From Quercus robur (taxonomy: Eukaryota; Streptophyta; Magnoliopsida; Fagales; Fagaceae), in the NCBI RefSeq assembly GCF_932294415.1, contig NC_065538.1:12530330-12594329 (forward strand): a DNA stretch of 64,000 nt, in the 5' to 3' direction. The stretch's first letter is position 1. Every line of letters begins with the position of its first letter. Below the pieces are notes generated by a model. That model did no database searches, was not told where the DNA came from, and worked only from the letters and a program-made list of their open reading frames with translations. The translations under genes and the position numbers were made by a program. Of the stretch, positions 32,502 through 44,045 are shown piece after piece.

Positions 32502-35500
32502 ATCTCCCCCTTTGGCTATTCCGTGACAAAACCCTAAAACAGACTCTAGACTTAACATGTGAGTTGGGAACAGTTGAACAAAACTCACTCACACCTAACT
32601 CTAGAAGCTGTGAAGCACTTGAATCATATGAACATAATACTCCTGAAACACAACAATACACCATGATCATTGTAAGCAGAAAATTATAAATGCATATGAA
32701 ACAGGAAATATGTGATCAAGCAAAGATGGAGTTGAGAAACAAGTCATGGCTTGATCAACCAAGTGAACACCACAAGGTAGTGATCACAGTGCTCATTCAC
32801 ACTTGGAATGAACACAAGGACATACAAGTTAACAAGCACAAGGCAAGACACTTGTATGCTCAACACTCAACCAATGCATAACACACAAGGTATATGCATC
32901 TAGGAACAATCCTACAAGGGCACAAGAGTGACAGTACATAAACCAAAATGCAGAACATTTAGATTAAAGTACTGATTTCAACATAGCATAAAGGCTGCAT
33001 TAAGCAAGGTACATACCATAAAGCCTACAAACTATGCATAAAACATTAACCCTAAAAGCTTACAAAAGCACATGGGTACAAAACACATTATATTGAATAA
33101 AAACTTAAACAATATAAACTAAAAGTGCTTAAAATTTCTCCCCTTTAAAGTGATGAGAAGCTGTGATGCACTTGGAACATATATATTTGTAACCTAAAAC
33201 ACTTGCACAAAACACATTAGACCCTCAAGGTAAAGCAAGTAATAAAGAACAAGTATAATATAACAAGTATAGAAATGGCTATAATGATCACATAGCAAAG
33301 CAAATGATCAGCTGAACATGCATTCAATGAAGCATAATAGCATAGGGATATATACATGTCCAAAGCACAAACATGATGCAATGAGAACAACAAAGCATAA
33401 CTCAAGGCACCATAAAGCCAACAAGAAAACAAACAGAACAAAGTTTTCTAGTTAACACAATGTCTTCTCCCCCTTGGTATATGCATCTCCCCTATGGAAT
33501 ATCTCTCCCCCTACAAATGTGCATGAGAAATAGAATTTCTCCCCCTAAGGATGTGCACAAGAGTCATATAGAAATGACAAAATACTCCGAAACATTCTCT
33601 AGAGTATACTCTCCCCCTTTTTGTCAGGAATAGACAAAGGGTCAAGAAAAAAAAAAAACGAGGGCAAGAGATGAAGTAATGAACAATGATAATGATGCAT
33701 GAGGGATGTGAGATGAATGAGAAAATGAAGCTCAAACCTAAGCCAAAGTAACATGCTACAAAGCATAAGGTAGACATGACAAGCTAGGATGAAACAGCAA
33801 GGTCAAGACCAATGCATGACAAGGGTAGCAAAGGTGTGTGCAAGAGGTGGCTAAGTGCAATGCATGACCAATGCATGAAAAATGCACATGTGGGGCAAGG
33901 TGTGTTAAATACACAACCAATGAACCAAACATGTTCCTAATGAGGAAACATGAGAAACCCCAAAGTTTGGTACTCATCGGAGTCCAAACAAGCGAGAAAA
34001 TGCCTAAGAGACATTTTATCAAACACCTAGCATGCACACTATGAACAATAATGTGAAACAATGCATGAACATCATGAAATTCACCCTTAATACATGTTCT
34101 AATTGCCACAAGGGGCCAACATCCAATGCAAATCAACAAAATAAACCAATCCCATGAAAAAAATTTGACAAAAATTAAGTTTTCCCAACCCCTATGATAA
34201 AAATCCCAACCAAGAGCATAAAACTCTCCAAAACATAATCCAAGGATCAACAATAATGAAAAGAATTTATAAATACCTTAGAAATGTTAATGGAATGAAA
34301 AACCATTCAAATTAGTTGTGTTTTGATGTAAAAATATTGAAAGAGGGGTTTTAGAGAGGATGGGAGAGGTTTAAAACAAGTTTCCCACGAAAAAGCTCTT
34401 TAAAAAGCTGATTCTGGGCGACTCGCGACTGGCGAGTCGCGAGCCAAGTCGCGAGTGAGCCACGAAACCTCTCTGTATGAACTCGCAGCTTAAACTCGCG
34501 GCTTGCAAGCCACCAAACCGAGTAGCCAAAACTGGCAGCTTGCTGGCAGCTCACGCAAGTAGCCAAAATGAGTGGCCAAAAATTCTGACACTTGTTTTTC
34601 AAACCAGAACATGTTTAAACATTGAAAAACAAAGTAAGCACTAAACATAAACACAAAAAGTGATAAAAATCACTTCCAAAAATATATAAAATGATCAAAA
34701 ATATTTTTGGATTAATCCATATAAGATAGAGCACACACACATCACATTTAGACAAGTACAATCTAACAAATGAATAAGATATTCATTGAACATAAGGCAA
34801 GTGTGTTATGTGTGTGTATCAAATGTGGAATAGTCCTTAGTCTAAAGTGAAGTTTCAATGATCAATTCAATCAAGTCATACACAACTAGTACTAAGTCAA
34901 GTGGTCTATCTCAATTATAGAAGTGAACATATATGACCTCCCACAAGAAAATGATTACATAAGATTGAAGCTTTTCATTTGGCTTCTTACAATTCATATC
35001 ATTTGATCATTTTGAATCAATACAACTCATTTTGAGAAATACATCTCATTTTTGAGATTGATGCTTGAAATTTTTGATATTTCAATTTGATGAACAAGCC
35101 TTTGGCTTTTTGGGCATCATACATTTTCATATAAGTCGCTTTCCCTTTTTCCTAGTCGAATACTAGTATGTGCGACGGTTTTTGCAGCTCATTATCTCTT
35201 TTCATTTTGAGATTTACATTTATTGAGCTCTTTAAGCAATAAAAATAAAAGAGTGGGAAGAGATATAAGCACAAGTCTACGCATGTATCAAAACCAACAT
35301 GACTATTGACAAATCATTCATGACAAGCTTGAAGATCGATTTACAACAATCACACAAAGATGTCAAGATTTTTCCCACAAAGATATAAGTGCAAAAATAA
35401 CAAGCTAAGCTCGAAAATGCACAAAGCCATTTGTACAAAGGTACAAGGCCAAACTCACATGTGATATGTGCTCAAACATATACGATCAAACTTTTTGAAT

Positions 35501-35688
35501 TTTTCACTTTTTATGTGGTTTTGGATTTTTTACTCACACAAAACAGAAATATAAAAGTAAGATAAAAAACAAAACAATGCATATAAATGAATGCAAGATG
35601 CACAAAATGCATGAAGATATGACATTTAATGCATGAAGGGTCCTACAAAGATCGAAAGAATTAGATCAAGGACCAAAAGAGCAAAAGC
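32502..35688 (-). other. Non-coding interior of the gag-only element
   Basis: About 3.2 kb with no recognisable pol domain on either strand. It contains several copies of CTCCCCCT near 33460-33620 and a second cluster of TCGCGA words at 34420-34510, similar in wording to the LTR cluster. Open frames on the minus strand (33756-34253 and 34351-34602) show no domain. Confidence 0.7.
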
Positions 35689-36714
35689 TCAACCATAGGA
35701 ACCCTTCCTCATCCAAACGGAACGATTGTTTGGAATGAGTGTCTCAAGAGAAGTGAGACGAGGGTTGGAAGAATGAGAACCGGAGATGCACATAGACAAG
35801 GAGGTAAGAGCATTAACCACTTTCTTCAACAACTTACCATTTTCCATCCAATCCGGTTTAGCTTTCAAAGCACAACTTCCAAAAAACTCAAGTTTCTCTT
35901 TTCTTTTGATTTTCTTAAGAGCTTGAAACTTAGAGCAATGAGGTCTTAGATGACCAAAGGCACTACAATGGTGACAAACAATGTATTTAGGTCCATTAGG
36001 CTTTTTGGGAAGGGATCTAACAACAAAGGTTTGTTCTCTTTTTAACTTGGGGCATTGGGGTCTTATGTGACCGATCACACCGCAATGGTGGCAAGTAGGA
36101 ACAAACTTAGATCCACTCAAATACCTAGATTGGGACCTAAACAGAGGCTTAGGCTTAAAAGTCTTTCTCTCCACTTTTTGATTTCTTTTGTGTGGAGGAA
36201 TGTACACCGATTTGTCCTTTGAGGTAGAACACACAATAGGCACAAAATCGGGTACCACAACATGATTGCAACATATATTTTCTTCCATTTTAGCTATAGG
36301 TTCAGTAATCAAACACTTGGCATGCATCTTAAGAGATTCATTTTCAGATTTAAGATCATCAACAAGTTTGTTAGACAAAACAAGTTTAGCATCCAAGTCC
36401 TTATTTAAACATTCAAACTCTTTTAGCTTTTCAAGAGAAATTTCAGCAAGATTCTTATATTTCTCAACCAATGTGTTGGATTCATTGAGTTTAGCAATCA
36501 AATCATCCTTTTCACAAACTAACTTGCTCAAATTCTTTTGAAACTTCTTAGCTCCTTTCTTCAAGAGTTTGTCAACAACACCCATAGATTCAATTAACAT
36601 GTCATCACAATTATGAGGATTAGCACTCATAGAGGCATTTTCACAAACACATGGCATGTTACAATCAACAATATCCATAGAAGCATACAAAACATTATCC
36701 ATGGCAAAACACAC
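35689..36714 (-). CDS. Gag-like protein with two CCHC zinc knuckles, 341 aa, intact frame
   Basis: Minus strand, ATG at 36714, stop at 35689. Residues about 45-135 are Lys/Glu/Leu-rich and likely a coiled coil (LVEKYKNLAEISLEKLKEF). A basic linker follows (YIPPHKRNQKVERK), then two zinc knuckles of the form C-x2-C-x4-H-x4-C at residues 208-221 (CHHCGVIGHIRPQC) and 247-260 (CHHCSAFGHLRPHC). The C-terminus is Ser/Arg-rich (ending WMRKGSYG). Such a protein would bind the element's RNA and build the particle. The N-terminal gag half usual for Copia is not visible, so it may be the C-terminal part of a larger gag. The intact frame in an element lacking pol is notable. Confidence 0.75.
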   Translation of the reverse strand: MCFAMDNVLYASMDIVDCNMPCVCENASMSANPHNCDDMLIESMGVVDKLLKKGAKKFQKNLSKLVCEKDDLIAKLNESNTLVEKYKNLAEISLEKLKEFECLNKDLDAKLVLSNKLVDDLKSENESLKMHAKCLITEPIAKMEENICCNHVVVPDFVPIVCSTSKDKSVYIPPHKRNQKVERKTFKPKPLFRSQSRYLSGSKFVPTCHHCGVIGHIRPQCPKLKREQTFVVRSLPKKPNGPKYIVCHHCSAFGHLRPHCSKFQALKKIKRKEKLEFFGSCALKAKPDWMENGKLLKKVVNALTSLSMCISGSHSSNPRLTSLETLIPNNRSVWMRKGSYG

Positions 36715-36762
36715 AAGGGGTCAAGGATCACACTTAGGTAATAAAACCAAAACAAGTGTACC

Positions 36763-36775
36763 CGCTCTGATACCA
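36763..36775 (-). other. Primer binding site (tRNA-iMet) of the gag-only element
   Basis: Minus strand reads TGGTATCAGAGCG, two bases after the LTR end GAACTTTCA. Confidence 0.9.
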
Positions 36776-36777
36776 AA

Positions 36778-37884
36778 TGAAAGTTCAAATATGTGTATAA
36801 ACACTCTTGAACATTTAGACCCCCAAATTACAACTTAACCAATTCAAGCAATATGTCAAACAACTAGTGTGCAGAAACTTAACATATGCTATAATATGAA
36901 ATTAGTTAAAAATTATCTAAGCCAAAACAGAATAAAATCCACAGCAGATAATATAAAGGTAAAGATAGAGAGGAAGGAAGATGCACACACAAAGACAACA
37001 CGGGATATGTTATCGAAGAGGAAACCGAAGCCCTCGGCGTAAAACCTTTCCACCGCCCTCCAAGCGGTAAACAATCCACTAGAAAATACAGTTGGGATAC
37101 AAGGACAGCAATAGACCCTCCAAGCCTAATCTACCCAGTGCACCTAAGCCCTCCAAGCTTCTTGCTCCAACGAGGTTGCACCGAACCTTTTTTTTTTCTA
37201 GCTTCCCGGATTCCGCTACTAGACCGTAGCATCAACCAATGAAGATTGGTTCCTTCCTAACTGCTTCCCAGAAATCCAAACAACTGTCTCACAGTGATGA
37301 TGATGGTGAGAACCAGGTTTGGTATAATGCTTCTCAAGGTTTTGACAATGGAGAGGAAGAGAGATGAGGAATTTGAAGAGACTCTAAGGTATAGATTGTG
37401 GGTGAAACAATCTGGTTTTCTTTAGGGTTTCTCTCTCAAAATTCTCTCTGGAAGCTCTCTTTCAATCGTGGGTAAAAGGGGTATTTATACTAGAGTGGGA
37501 GAGAAATGTGAAACGTCAGGTTTTACAAAACAGGGGTGGCTCGCGGCTTGACCTCGCGGCTTGACTAAGTCGCGAGATCCAGTCGCGAGTTAACCGTATG
37601 GCCAGTTGTCCTGTTTTGTCCTGTAGTGCTCCAGCTAGCATGACTGTTCATCTTCCAGCATGCTTGGCACGTGTGCTGCTTCTGGCGGCTTGCAGCCGCG
37701 AGTCACCCGCGAGTCCCAGCCGCGAGTCTCTGTTTTCTTGCACACTCTTGAGCAATCTTCACTCTATCTCACTCACTACCCTTACAACAAACCCACCTAA
37801 ATACAGGGTTACTAAATGCTGAATTACAAGCAAATTTGGCACGGAATAAAGCCAATTAGATGATTGAATAAATTCAACCTTATA
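36778..37884 (-). repeat. 5' LTR of the gag-only element
   Basis: On the minus strand starts TATAAGG (the other LTR has TGTAAGG, so the usual TG has one change) and ends CTTTCA. Includes a TATA box TATAAATA near 37480-37490. Confidence 0.92.
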
Positions 37885-38612
37885 TTGTGCATTTATACAT
37901 AATTGCTACAGTAATTGTGCATATATGCACAGTTAATGTAGCACTTCCATTTATTACTTTATTAGTTTTTTCTCTCTCTCGTTTCTGGTGCTCTTTGTGC
38001 TTGAGAAACTTGACAGAACCAGCGATGAAAAATGTGTAAAGTCTAGCTTTGCGCTGCAAAATAAAAAATCCCTAGATTCAATCAGATCGCAATGAAAAAG
38101 AAAGGAAAACCATAGGAATAGAGAGAGTGAGAGAGAGAGGAAAGAGAAACGTATAGATCGAGAATGGAAGTTTCATCCTCCTTGCCGGTGGTGACAGCGA
38201 TCCCCTCTAGCTTAATGATTGGAGCATGGGTCTGAGAGAGAGAGGCGGTTTCTTGCCGATCGGAGCTTAACGATTGCCGATGGTTGGGGCTTCCACTTCT
38301 TCTCTGTGCTCGTGCTCGGGTTCAGTGCTTGCCATAGCCTTTGGTTTCTTGCTTTGATGTTGTAGAGAATGGTTCTGAGAGAGAGAGAGGCGGTGAGGGA
38401 GAGAGTAATAAAAAATTATAAAATATTCGAGAGAGGCGATGAGGGAGAGAGTAATAAAAAATTATAAAATAATGAATATTTTATTGAATAATTGTGTATA
38501 ATAGATAAATTGATGTTGGTGTTTTGTAAAAGTGATGATGTAAAATAGAAAAAGTAGGTTTTAAATGTAAAATAGACAAAATCTTGTGCACAAGCTGATG
38601 TAATTGCTCTAA

Positions 38613-38800
38613 GTATTTAAAGTTGCAGTGATAGAAGTAAAACAAGATATAGAATGAACAATATGGTCTATTGTACATGTATCTATGACCCAATTAGATG
38701 CACTAAAAGCCTCTTTATTAACTGTTTTAGCAAAAAAAATGGAATGTTCTAGAGTAGAAGTAAAAGGCAAGTTGGAGTGAATACCCGACATGAGGGCAGA
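38613..38800 (-). pseudogene. Copia protease start
   Basis: Minus strand. The frame from 38791 encodes FSASNWVIDTCTIDHIVHS. The Copia protease active site is usually DTGATDH, so the Gly is replaced by Cys (DTCTIDH) and the enzyme is probably dead. The MITE insertion at 38609 cuts it. Confidence 0.75.
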
Positions 38801-39034
38801 ATGAGATGTTGTGGGATTAACCTATGGTTGTGTAGAAATTGCAACCATATCAGGAACCACACTAGAGACTCCTTCCACACCAGTAGCCATGCAAGAAGTG
38901 CATACATTTGCAGCATGATGGGCATCACCAAGATTAGTCCCAGAGGTAAGAAAGGCCAACAATTGCTCACATTGTGCCTAGAGATAGGCTGCTGATTTGT
39001 AGCAACTGGGTCATTTTCTGCAACATTGCCTGAA

Positions 39035-39996
39035 TTAGAGGAAACTTGATTTGCATTGATAGATGATAGTGGACTTCCCTTTAGGCTTATAACCAAGTGG
39101 ATAACCATGCAATTTGTAGCACTTTTCAATCATGTGCCCAAGCATGTTGTAGTGAGTGCAAAAGGGCCTCCCTTTCTTGCCATTTCCCTTATTCCAATTA
39201 GAATTTCCCTTTGAATTTGCATACATTGCCACTACATCAGGTTGATTTGAACATGAACCTCCATAACCAATGTTCTTGTGAGATTCTTCTTGAAGAACTA
39301 GTGAGTAGACCTTGCTCATTGAGGGAAAAGGATCAGACATAAGAATTTGACTTTGAAGAGTCTCAAAATTCTCATTCAATCCTATCAAAAACCTCATAAC
39401 ATAAGCCTTGTTATGTGAAGCACTCAAAATCTTCATAGCTCTACAAGAACATTCTAGAAATGGTTCATAGTTCAGCAATTGATCCCACAAATGCTTCAAT
39501 TTAGTGAAATACTCTGTCACAATCATCTAATTTTGACAAATATGAGAAATTTCCCTTTGCAAATTATAGATCTTAGGTCCATTGCCCTATGAAAACAAAT
39601 TCTTCAACTCGATCCACATCTCCCTTGTTGTTTCATAGTACATGATGCTGCTAGAAACATCTATGTGCATAGATTTGATCAACAAGGAAAGAACCATGGT
39701 ATTACAACTCTACCAATCTTTATACAAAGGTGAATCAATATCTGGCATTGGAATCTTCCCATTCACAAAGCCAATCTTCTTTTTTTTGCAGTGAGAGCAA
39801 GCACCATTGCTCTAGACCAAGAATGATAGTTCTTCATCCCAAGCAAAGGTTGAGTAACAAGAATGTTCCTTGAATTTTCACTAGAACTGAGAAAATAGGG
39901 TTTATGAGAATTCGAATCATTGTTGGAATTCAAGCCTATTTGCATGGATTGCATATTGAAAGCATTAAAGGAAGTGTTAGTTTCAGTGGACGCCAT
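39035..39996 (-). pseudogene. Copia gag with degenerate zinc knuckle
   Basis: Minus strand. ATG 39996 begins MASTETNTSF and includes the N-terminal LLGMKNYHSWSRAM block typical of plant Copia gag; the frame breaks after 39763. The rest continues at 39526-39035 with YFTKLKHLWDQLLNYEPF, AYVMRFLIGLNENFETLQ and a zinc knuckle reading FCTHYNMLGHMIEKC, where the second Cys is Tyr. The gag is 5' of protease as expected. Multiple breaks. Confidence 0.88.
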
Positions 39997-40009
39997 TGAT
40001 GAGCTTCAA

Positions 40010-40022
40010 GGCTTTGATACCA
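40010..40022 (-). other. Primer binding site of the old Copia element
   Basis: Minus strand reads TGGTATCAAAGCC, a tRNA-iMet site with one change, directly after the LTR end. Confidence 0.88.
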
Positions 40023-40032
40023 TGTAAAATTC

Positions 40033-40073
<41 letters not shown>

Positions 40074-40454
40074 AAGACTGAATTTTATTGATCAGAGAAA
40101 ATAAATACAATCCAATGAATATAATTCACTACCACTACTCCTATATATACATGATCTAAGCAAGCTAGAAGCAAATAACAAACTCCCAAAATTGGAGGGA
40201 AAAGCAGTCACAACAAATCCTATCTAAATGGTACATGTGTATCTTAGCTAATTATCTCCTCGAATGAATGGATGGACTGATCATAGTAAGGTACTACAAT
40301 TAGGTCCATTAATTCTTTGCTAACCCATCCTGATTCTGCAATAGCCACTTGATCATTGCTTCTTGCCATGGCTGCATCTTGCTGAGAACCACCTTGCATT
40401 GTATCTTGTAGCTCTCCCTGATGCTGAGAACCACCATGCTTCTTATTTTCAACA
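40023..40454 (-). repeat. 5' LTR of the old Copia element
   Basis: 432 bp, contains a (CT)n tract at about 40038-40069 and a minus-strand TATATATAGGAG box. Much more diverged from its partner than the LTR pair of the inner element. Confidence 0.92.
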
Positions 40455-40459
40455 AAATG

Positions 40460-41199
40460 CGAGTGCATTGAATCATATGAATATATGATCAATTTTCTAC
40501 AATGTTTTAATTTTTTTTTTTTAAGTTATTCTCCCCCTCTCTTTTAACATCAAAACTAAAATGAAGAATTAGATTTCAATTTTCTTTAACCATGTATCAC
40601 TTTACTTAGGGTAAATTTAAACCCTTTCAAAAAAAAAAAAAAGTTTATCTATCTTTTGTAAAATTTTATAAATAAACTCTAAACTATTTATATGATATTT
40701 GAATCTTTATATAAAATTAAACTTAGTTTGGCCTGTTTGACATCATTTTTTTTCTATATAAATTTGATAGATTTTAAATTTATAACATTCATTCCGTGAT
40801 AATTGCATCTTATCATCAAGCTAAGATACTAATTGATTTTTTGGGTAGGCGAGGTTTGAATAGATCTCTTACTCAATAAATAAGAGATCTTACTAGTTTG
40901 GCATCAAGTTATGTATTGAATTTGTCTTTGTTTTGGTAAGAGCATCTTTAGCTGTCTCTCTAAATTTTTGTATTGTTTGGAAAGTAAACAGTTACTTTTA
41001 CTTTTTGCTTATCTACTTTTTCAAATACATATTCCAACATACTCTTTATCCCTATCTCTATACCATTTAAATATTATTAAATACTATTTTGGTCCTTACA
41101 TTTTGACCATATTCCCATTTTGGTCCCTACATTTTTATTTTACCGCATTTAGTCCCAAAAATGAAAAACTTATTCCATTTTAGTCCATGTCGTCATCTC
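40460..41199. other. Spacer with a degraded SINE-like copy, no gene
   Basis: 40795-40912 resembles the SINE at 23516-23681 in the same orientation (TTTTTGGGTAGGCGAGG and TAAGAGATCTTACTAG) but is heavily diverged. 41085-41190 (TTTTGGTCC(T/C)TACATTT twice) is a fragment of a common plant MITE. No coding region recognised. Confidence 0.5.
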
Positions 41200-41394
41200 A
41201 CTAACTCACATATGCAAAATCAACCTGACTATGAGATCAAAGATGTTGAACCAAGTGTTAAGGATGCACTAGGAATTAACTAACTCACATATGCAAAATC
41301 AATCTGACTATGAGATCGTAGATGTTGAACCAAGTGTTAAGGATGCACCAGTCATCGCTGAGCATAGTGTTGAGCTTACACATAGTGAGTAGTG
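41200..41394 (+). pseudogene. Possible NOV-like exon remnant, locally duplicated
   Basis: About 75 bases starting ACTAACTCACATATGC occur twice in tandem (41200-41274 and about 41278-41352). The second copy has the open frame YEIVDVEPSVKDAPVIAEH ending at a TAG. From memory this resembles the low-complexity region just before the GVSVEDIIRKAA part of NOV, which is encoded 850 bases downstream on the same strand. Low certainty. Confidence 0.35.
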
Positions 41395-41510
41395 TTTACT
41401 TCTTAAAATAGGCTTTGCTGATAATAGTTCGATTATGGTTTGCCTATTCCTTTACTTCTCTTATCTTGTGTTATTTGTCTTTTTTCTTGTCTCCTTTTTC
41501 TTTTTGGGTT

Positions 41511-41531
41511 GGGGGGGGGGGGGGGGGGGGA
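41511..41531. repeat. Poly(G) tract, about 20 G
   Basis: About twenty consecutive G, rare in an AT-rich region; could form G-quadruplex structure or be an assembly problem. Confidence 0.85.
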
Positions 41532-42205
41532 TTTCATAATTTTTTTAATTTACAACTGGAGTGTAAATTGGTTGAAAATTAAACATCCCTCCTTTCTCAA
41601 CCTTGACTTGGTTATGCATTTTGACATCATCTTGAATTCTAAATCTTGCTGAATTTTTGTAAAATTTTGCTCACTAGACTCTTATCATAATGCCACGATT
41701 GTAATGTGAATGCCTTGAAATTCTAGGGAGATTATGTGGGACTTTGATATTTGTTTTTGGATAAGTGGACTTTGATATTTGTTAATGGAAAAGGTCTATT
41801 TTCATTTGTTTAGCTGGTCATACTTTGGTGTGATTTACTTGATAAGTGAATTAGGGAACCGGAAGGGGTAGCACGAAAAAGCATAATTGCATAAGTGACT
41901 ATTGAACCTTCAAGTGACTCTTTTGAGGTAGAAACTCAAGGGGCAGGTTAAGTACAAGAATATTAATCACAGTAAGTGACAATCATTTAAGGACCTCACC
42001 TTATGAAATGGTGATCACTAGTTTGAATCACACTTTCCTCCCATGTTGGAGTCAAAACTTATATAAGAAAAAAGTGAATTGGGGAAGGTGTCAATATGTT
42101 GTGACACTTTTTTGAGTTTCCCGACTTATTATCCCATCATTCGTAATTTCCCTATAAATTTCTTTACTTTAATTGTGATGTGTAATTACCAATTTGATCT
42201 CATAG

Positions 42206-43977
42206 GTGTATCTGTTGAAGACATTATCAGGAAAGCTGCAATGTATTTTAAGCTTGACAATGGAATCCATAGTCGTGATAAATCAGTTCTAGAAAAGAGA
42301 ATTAACATCTTAAGGGAGCTCTATAATTGTGAGTTTTGGCTAGAGGAGCAATTTTGGGTCAAGACATTTAAGTCACTTGGTTTTGGGGAGTTTTTAATGA
42401 TCCTAGAAAAACATGCCTCCCTCCGATCTGATGAAATACACAAGTTCTTAACAGGTGACATATGTGAAAAGTCCCCTTTGGAGGTTTGCATGCTTCAGCA
42501 TTAGTTGTTTGTTTTAGTATCATAAGCTCCGAATGGCTGCGTAGGGGAGAAAGAAATAGCAACCAAGCAAATGATTTTTTCATTGCTTAGGAGGCAATTC
42601 CCATTGATCAGTTTCAAAATTTCGGAAAATGGTTCTATGTCGAACTTCCTAGATATTTTGGGGAATTATAAGAATAATGAAATTTCTAAAGGAGTCCTAT
42701 ACATTATTTGAAATGCGTCACGTTGGAGACTCAACAGCCCATAATGGAAGTGAATTATTGGAAACCACAAAGGTGAGAATCGACATCAGCCAGAAAGGAG
42801 CCTTGGAATCTCTTACATCCAAGGATGCAGTTGAGGCCTTACTTAGGGCACCACTAATGTCTGATCTAAACACATGGGCACATTAGGACCTGGTATTTTC
42901 TCCCTCACTTGGTCCTCTTGTGCCATGGTTGTTGAATGAAGTCAAGGCGAAAGAATTATTGTGTTTAGTGACAAAAGATGGCAAGGTAATGCGCATTGAT
43001 CATTCGGCTACTGTGGACTCATTCTTGGAAGCTGCACTTCAAGGATCTCCTTTTCAAACAGCTGTGCAGCTGTTATCTTTGTTCTCATTAGTTGGGAGAG
43101 AAAAATATGTTCCCTTGTCCCTTTTAAAATTTCATGCACGTCGTGCATTTGAAGTCATTTTGAAGAATTCTCTTGAGAGTGGAGAAGTAAATGACAATCA
43201 GAACTCTCCCGTGCAAGGAAACACTTCATATATGCAGAAAATAGTTGATGAGGCTGATACTCATGCTGGTAGTTTTAGTAGTGAGTTACACAAAAGTTTA
43301 TGCAATATGAATAAAGCAGTGCCTGTTGTATCAAGATTTTTCCTTGATTGTCTTGGCTATTTACCCACAGAGTTTTGTGGTTTTGCTGCTGATGTTTTGC
43401 TTTCTGGAATGCGACCTGTCATCAAAGATGCTAATTCAGCCATTTTGTGTGAGTGCAACCAAAGGGAAGAGCGCGTCATGCTTCATGAAGTTGGATTGTC
43501 TCTTGGTATAGTGGAGTGGATTGATGATTACCATGCATTTTGTTCTGCTGATGCTACTAATTTTTTCCCATTTGGAGCTTCATGCTTGGAAGCTGTTGGG
43601 CCTGAGAAAAGCATTGGCCTTAAGAATATGCAAGATTTCTCAAGTAAGTCTTCCACTTCCAAAGTAAAATTGGATGTACCTCTTGTGGCAGATGGCAGAT
43701 TGAAGAACATACTGGAGTTTGTCAATCAATCAATGGGGCATTAGTTTTTTATGATAGAATTAGCAGTGGTTGCTTGCAACGTTTATCTGAACTTAATGAA
43801 GATAAGAATGCAGCCCTAGTCATTGAATCTATTAGGCGGGACAAATTTAGCCTTGATCCAAGTCTTTCAAATGCTGAAATTAGCATGTTGAAGAAGCACC
43901 ATGCTCGCCTAGGGAGAGCACTTCATTGTCTCTCATAAGAATTATATTCTCAGGATTCACATTTTCTTCTTGAGCTG
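42206..43977 (+). pseudogene. NOV-like exon A (VSVEDIIRKAA to start of ATPase domain)
   Basis: Starts after the acceptor CTCATAG at 42205. Encodes VSVEDIIRKAAMYFKLDNG, a CEFWLEEQFWVKTFKSLG block, and (after stops and a shift) HVGDSTAHN, KELLCLVTKDGKVMRIDHSA, FQTAVQLLSLFSLVG and RFFLDCLGYLPTEFCGFAAD. After a one-base shift near 43735 it gives FYDRISSGCLQRLSELNED and HARLGRALHCLS(stop)ELYSQDSHFLLEL. The last block is the N-terminal edge of the ATPase domain (helix before the Asn-containing N-box). It ends at a donor GAGCTG|GTAAGA. Confidence 0.85.
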
Positions 43978-44045
43978 GTAAGATCATCTTCTTTGTTTCT
44001 CTCATTGAGAGTAGTAGTGTAGTACAACTTCACATGCGAGTAATG

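Larger units (their letters stand above)
31394..37884 (-). mobile_element. Non-autonomous gag-only LTR retrotransposon (Copia-like LARD), minus strand, TSD TTGTG
   Basis: LTRs 31394-32501 and 36778-37884 (about 1.1 kb each) differ at about 20 positions by eye, mostly C/T or G/A. TTGTG flanks both ends (31389-31393 and 37885-37889). On the minus strand the primer site TGGTATCAGAGCG follows the 5' LTR after two bases (36763-36775), and a polypurine tract (complement of ATCTCCCCCTTT) precedes the 3' LTR. The interior of about 4.3 kb encodes one long gag-like protein and no protease, integrase or reverse transcriptase. It needs enzymes of a related autonomous element. Confidence 0.93.
31290..38609. 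mobile_element. PIF/Harbinger-like MITE (TSD TAA), split by an LTR element
   Basis: Left end GAGCAATTACATCAACTTGG (31290) and right end (complement, 38609) GAGCAATTACATCAGCTTGT form terminal inverted repeats of about 24 bp with two mismatches. TAA flanks both sides (31287-31289 and 38610-38612), the target type of PIF/Harbinger elements. Without the LTR element inside (31394-37884) it is about 825 bp and has no transposase. It contains a 50-odd base tandem duplication near 38383-38471 (GAGAGAGGCG(G/A)TGAGGGAG). Confidence 0.85.
25919..40454 (-). mobile_element. Copia retrotransposon, minus strand, TSD AAATG, hosting nested insertions
   Basis: 5' LTR 40023-40454 and 3' LTR 25919-28037 (split by a solo LTR) both begin TGTTGAAAATAAG and end TTTTACA on the minus strand. 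Target duplications AAATG lie at 25914-25918 and 40455-40459. The primer site (TGGTATCAAAGCC) is at 40010-40022, and a polypurine tract (complement of CTCCCCCTC) is at about 28038. Gene order gag, protease, integrase, reverse transcriptase, RNase H is that of Ty1/Copia. Removing the inserted solo LTR and MITE leaves about 5.6 kb, normal for Copia. Frames are broken in most domains, so it is not autonomous. It is the oldest layer of the nest. Confidence 0.93.

Noticed and set aside
41511..41531. Poly(G) run as a functional signal
   Set aside because: A homopolymer may be a sequencing or assembly effect; nothing around it supports a function.
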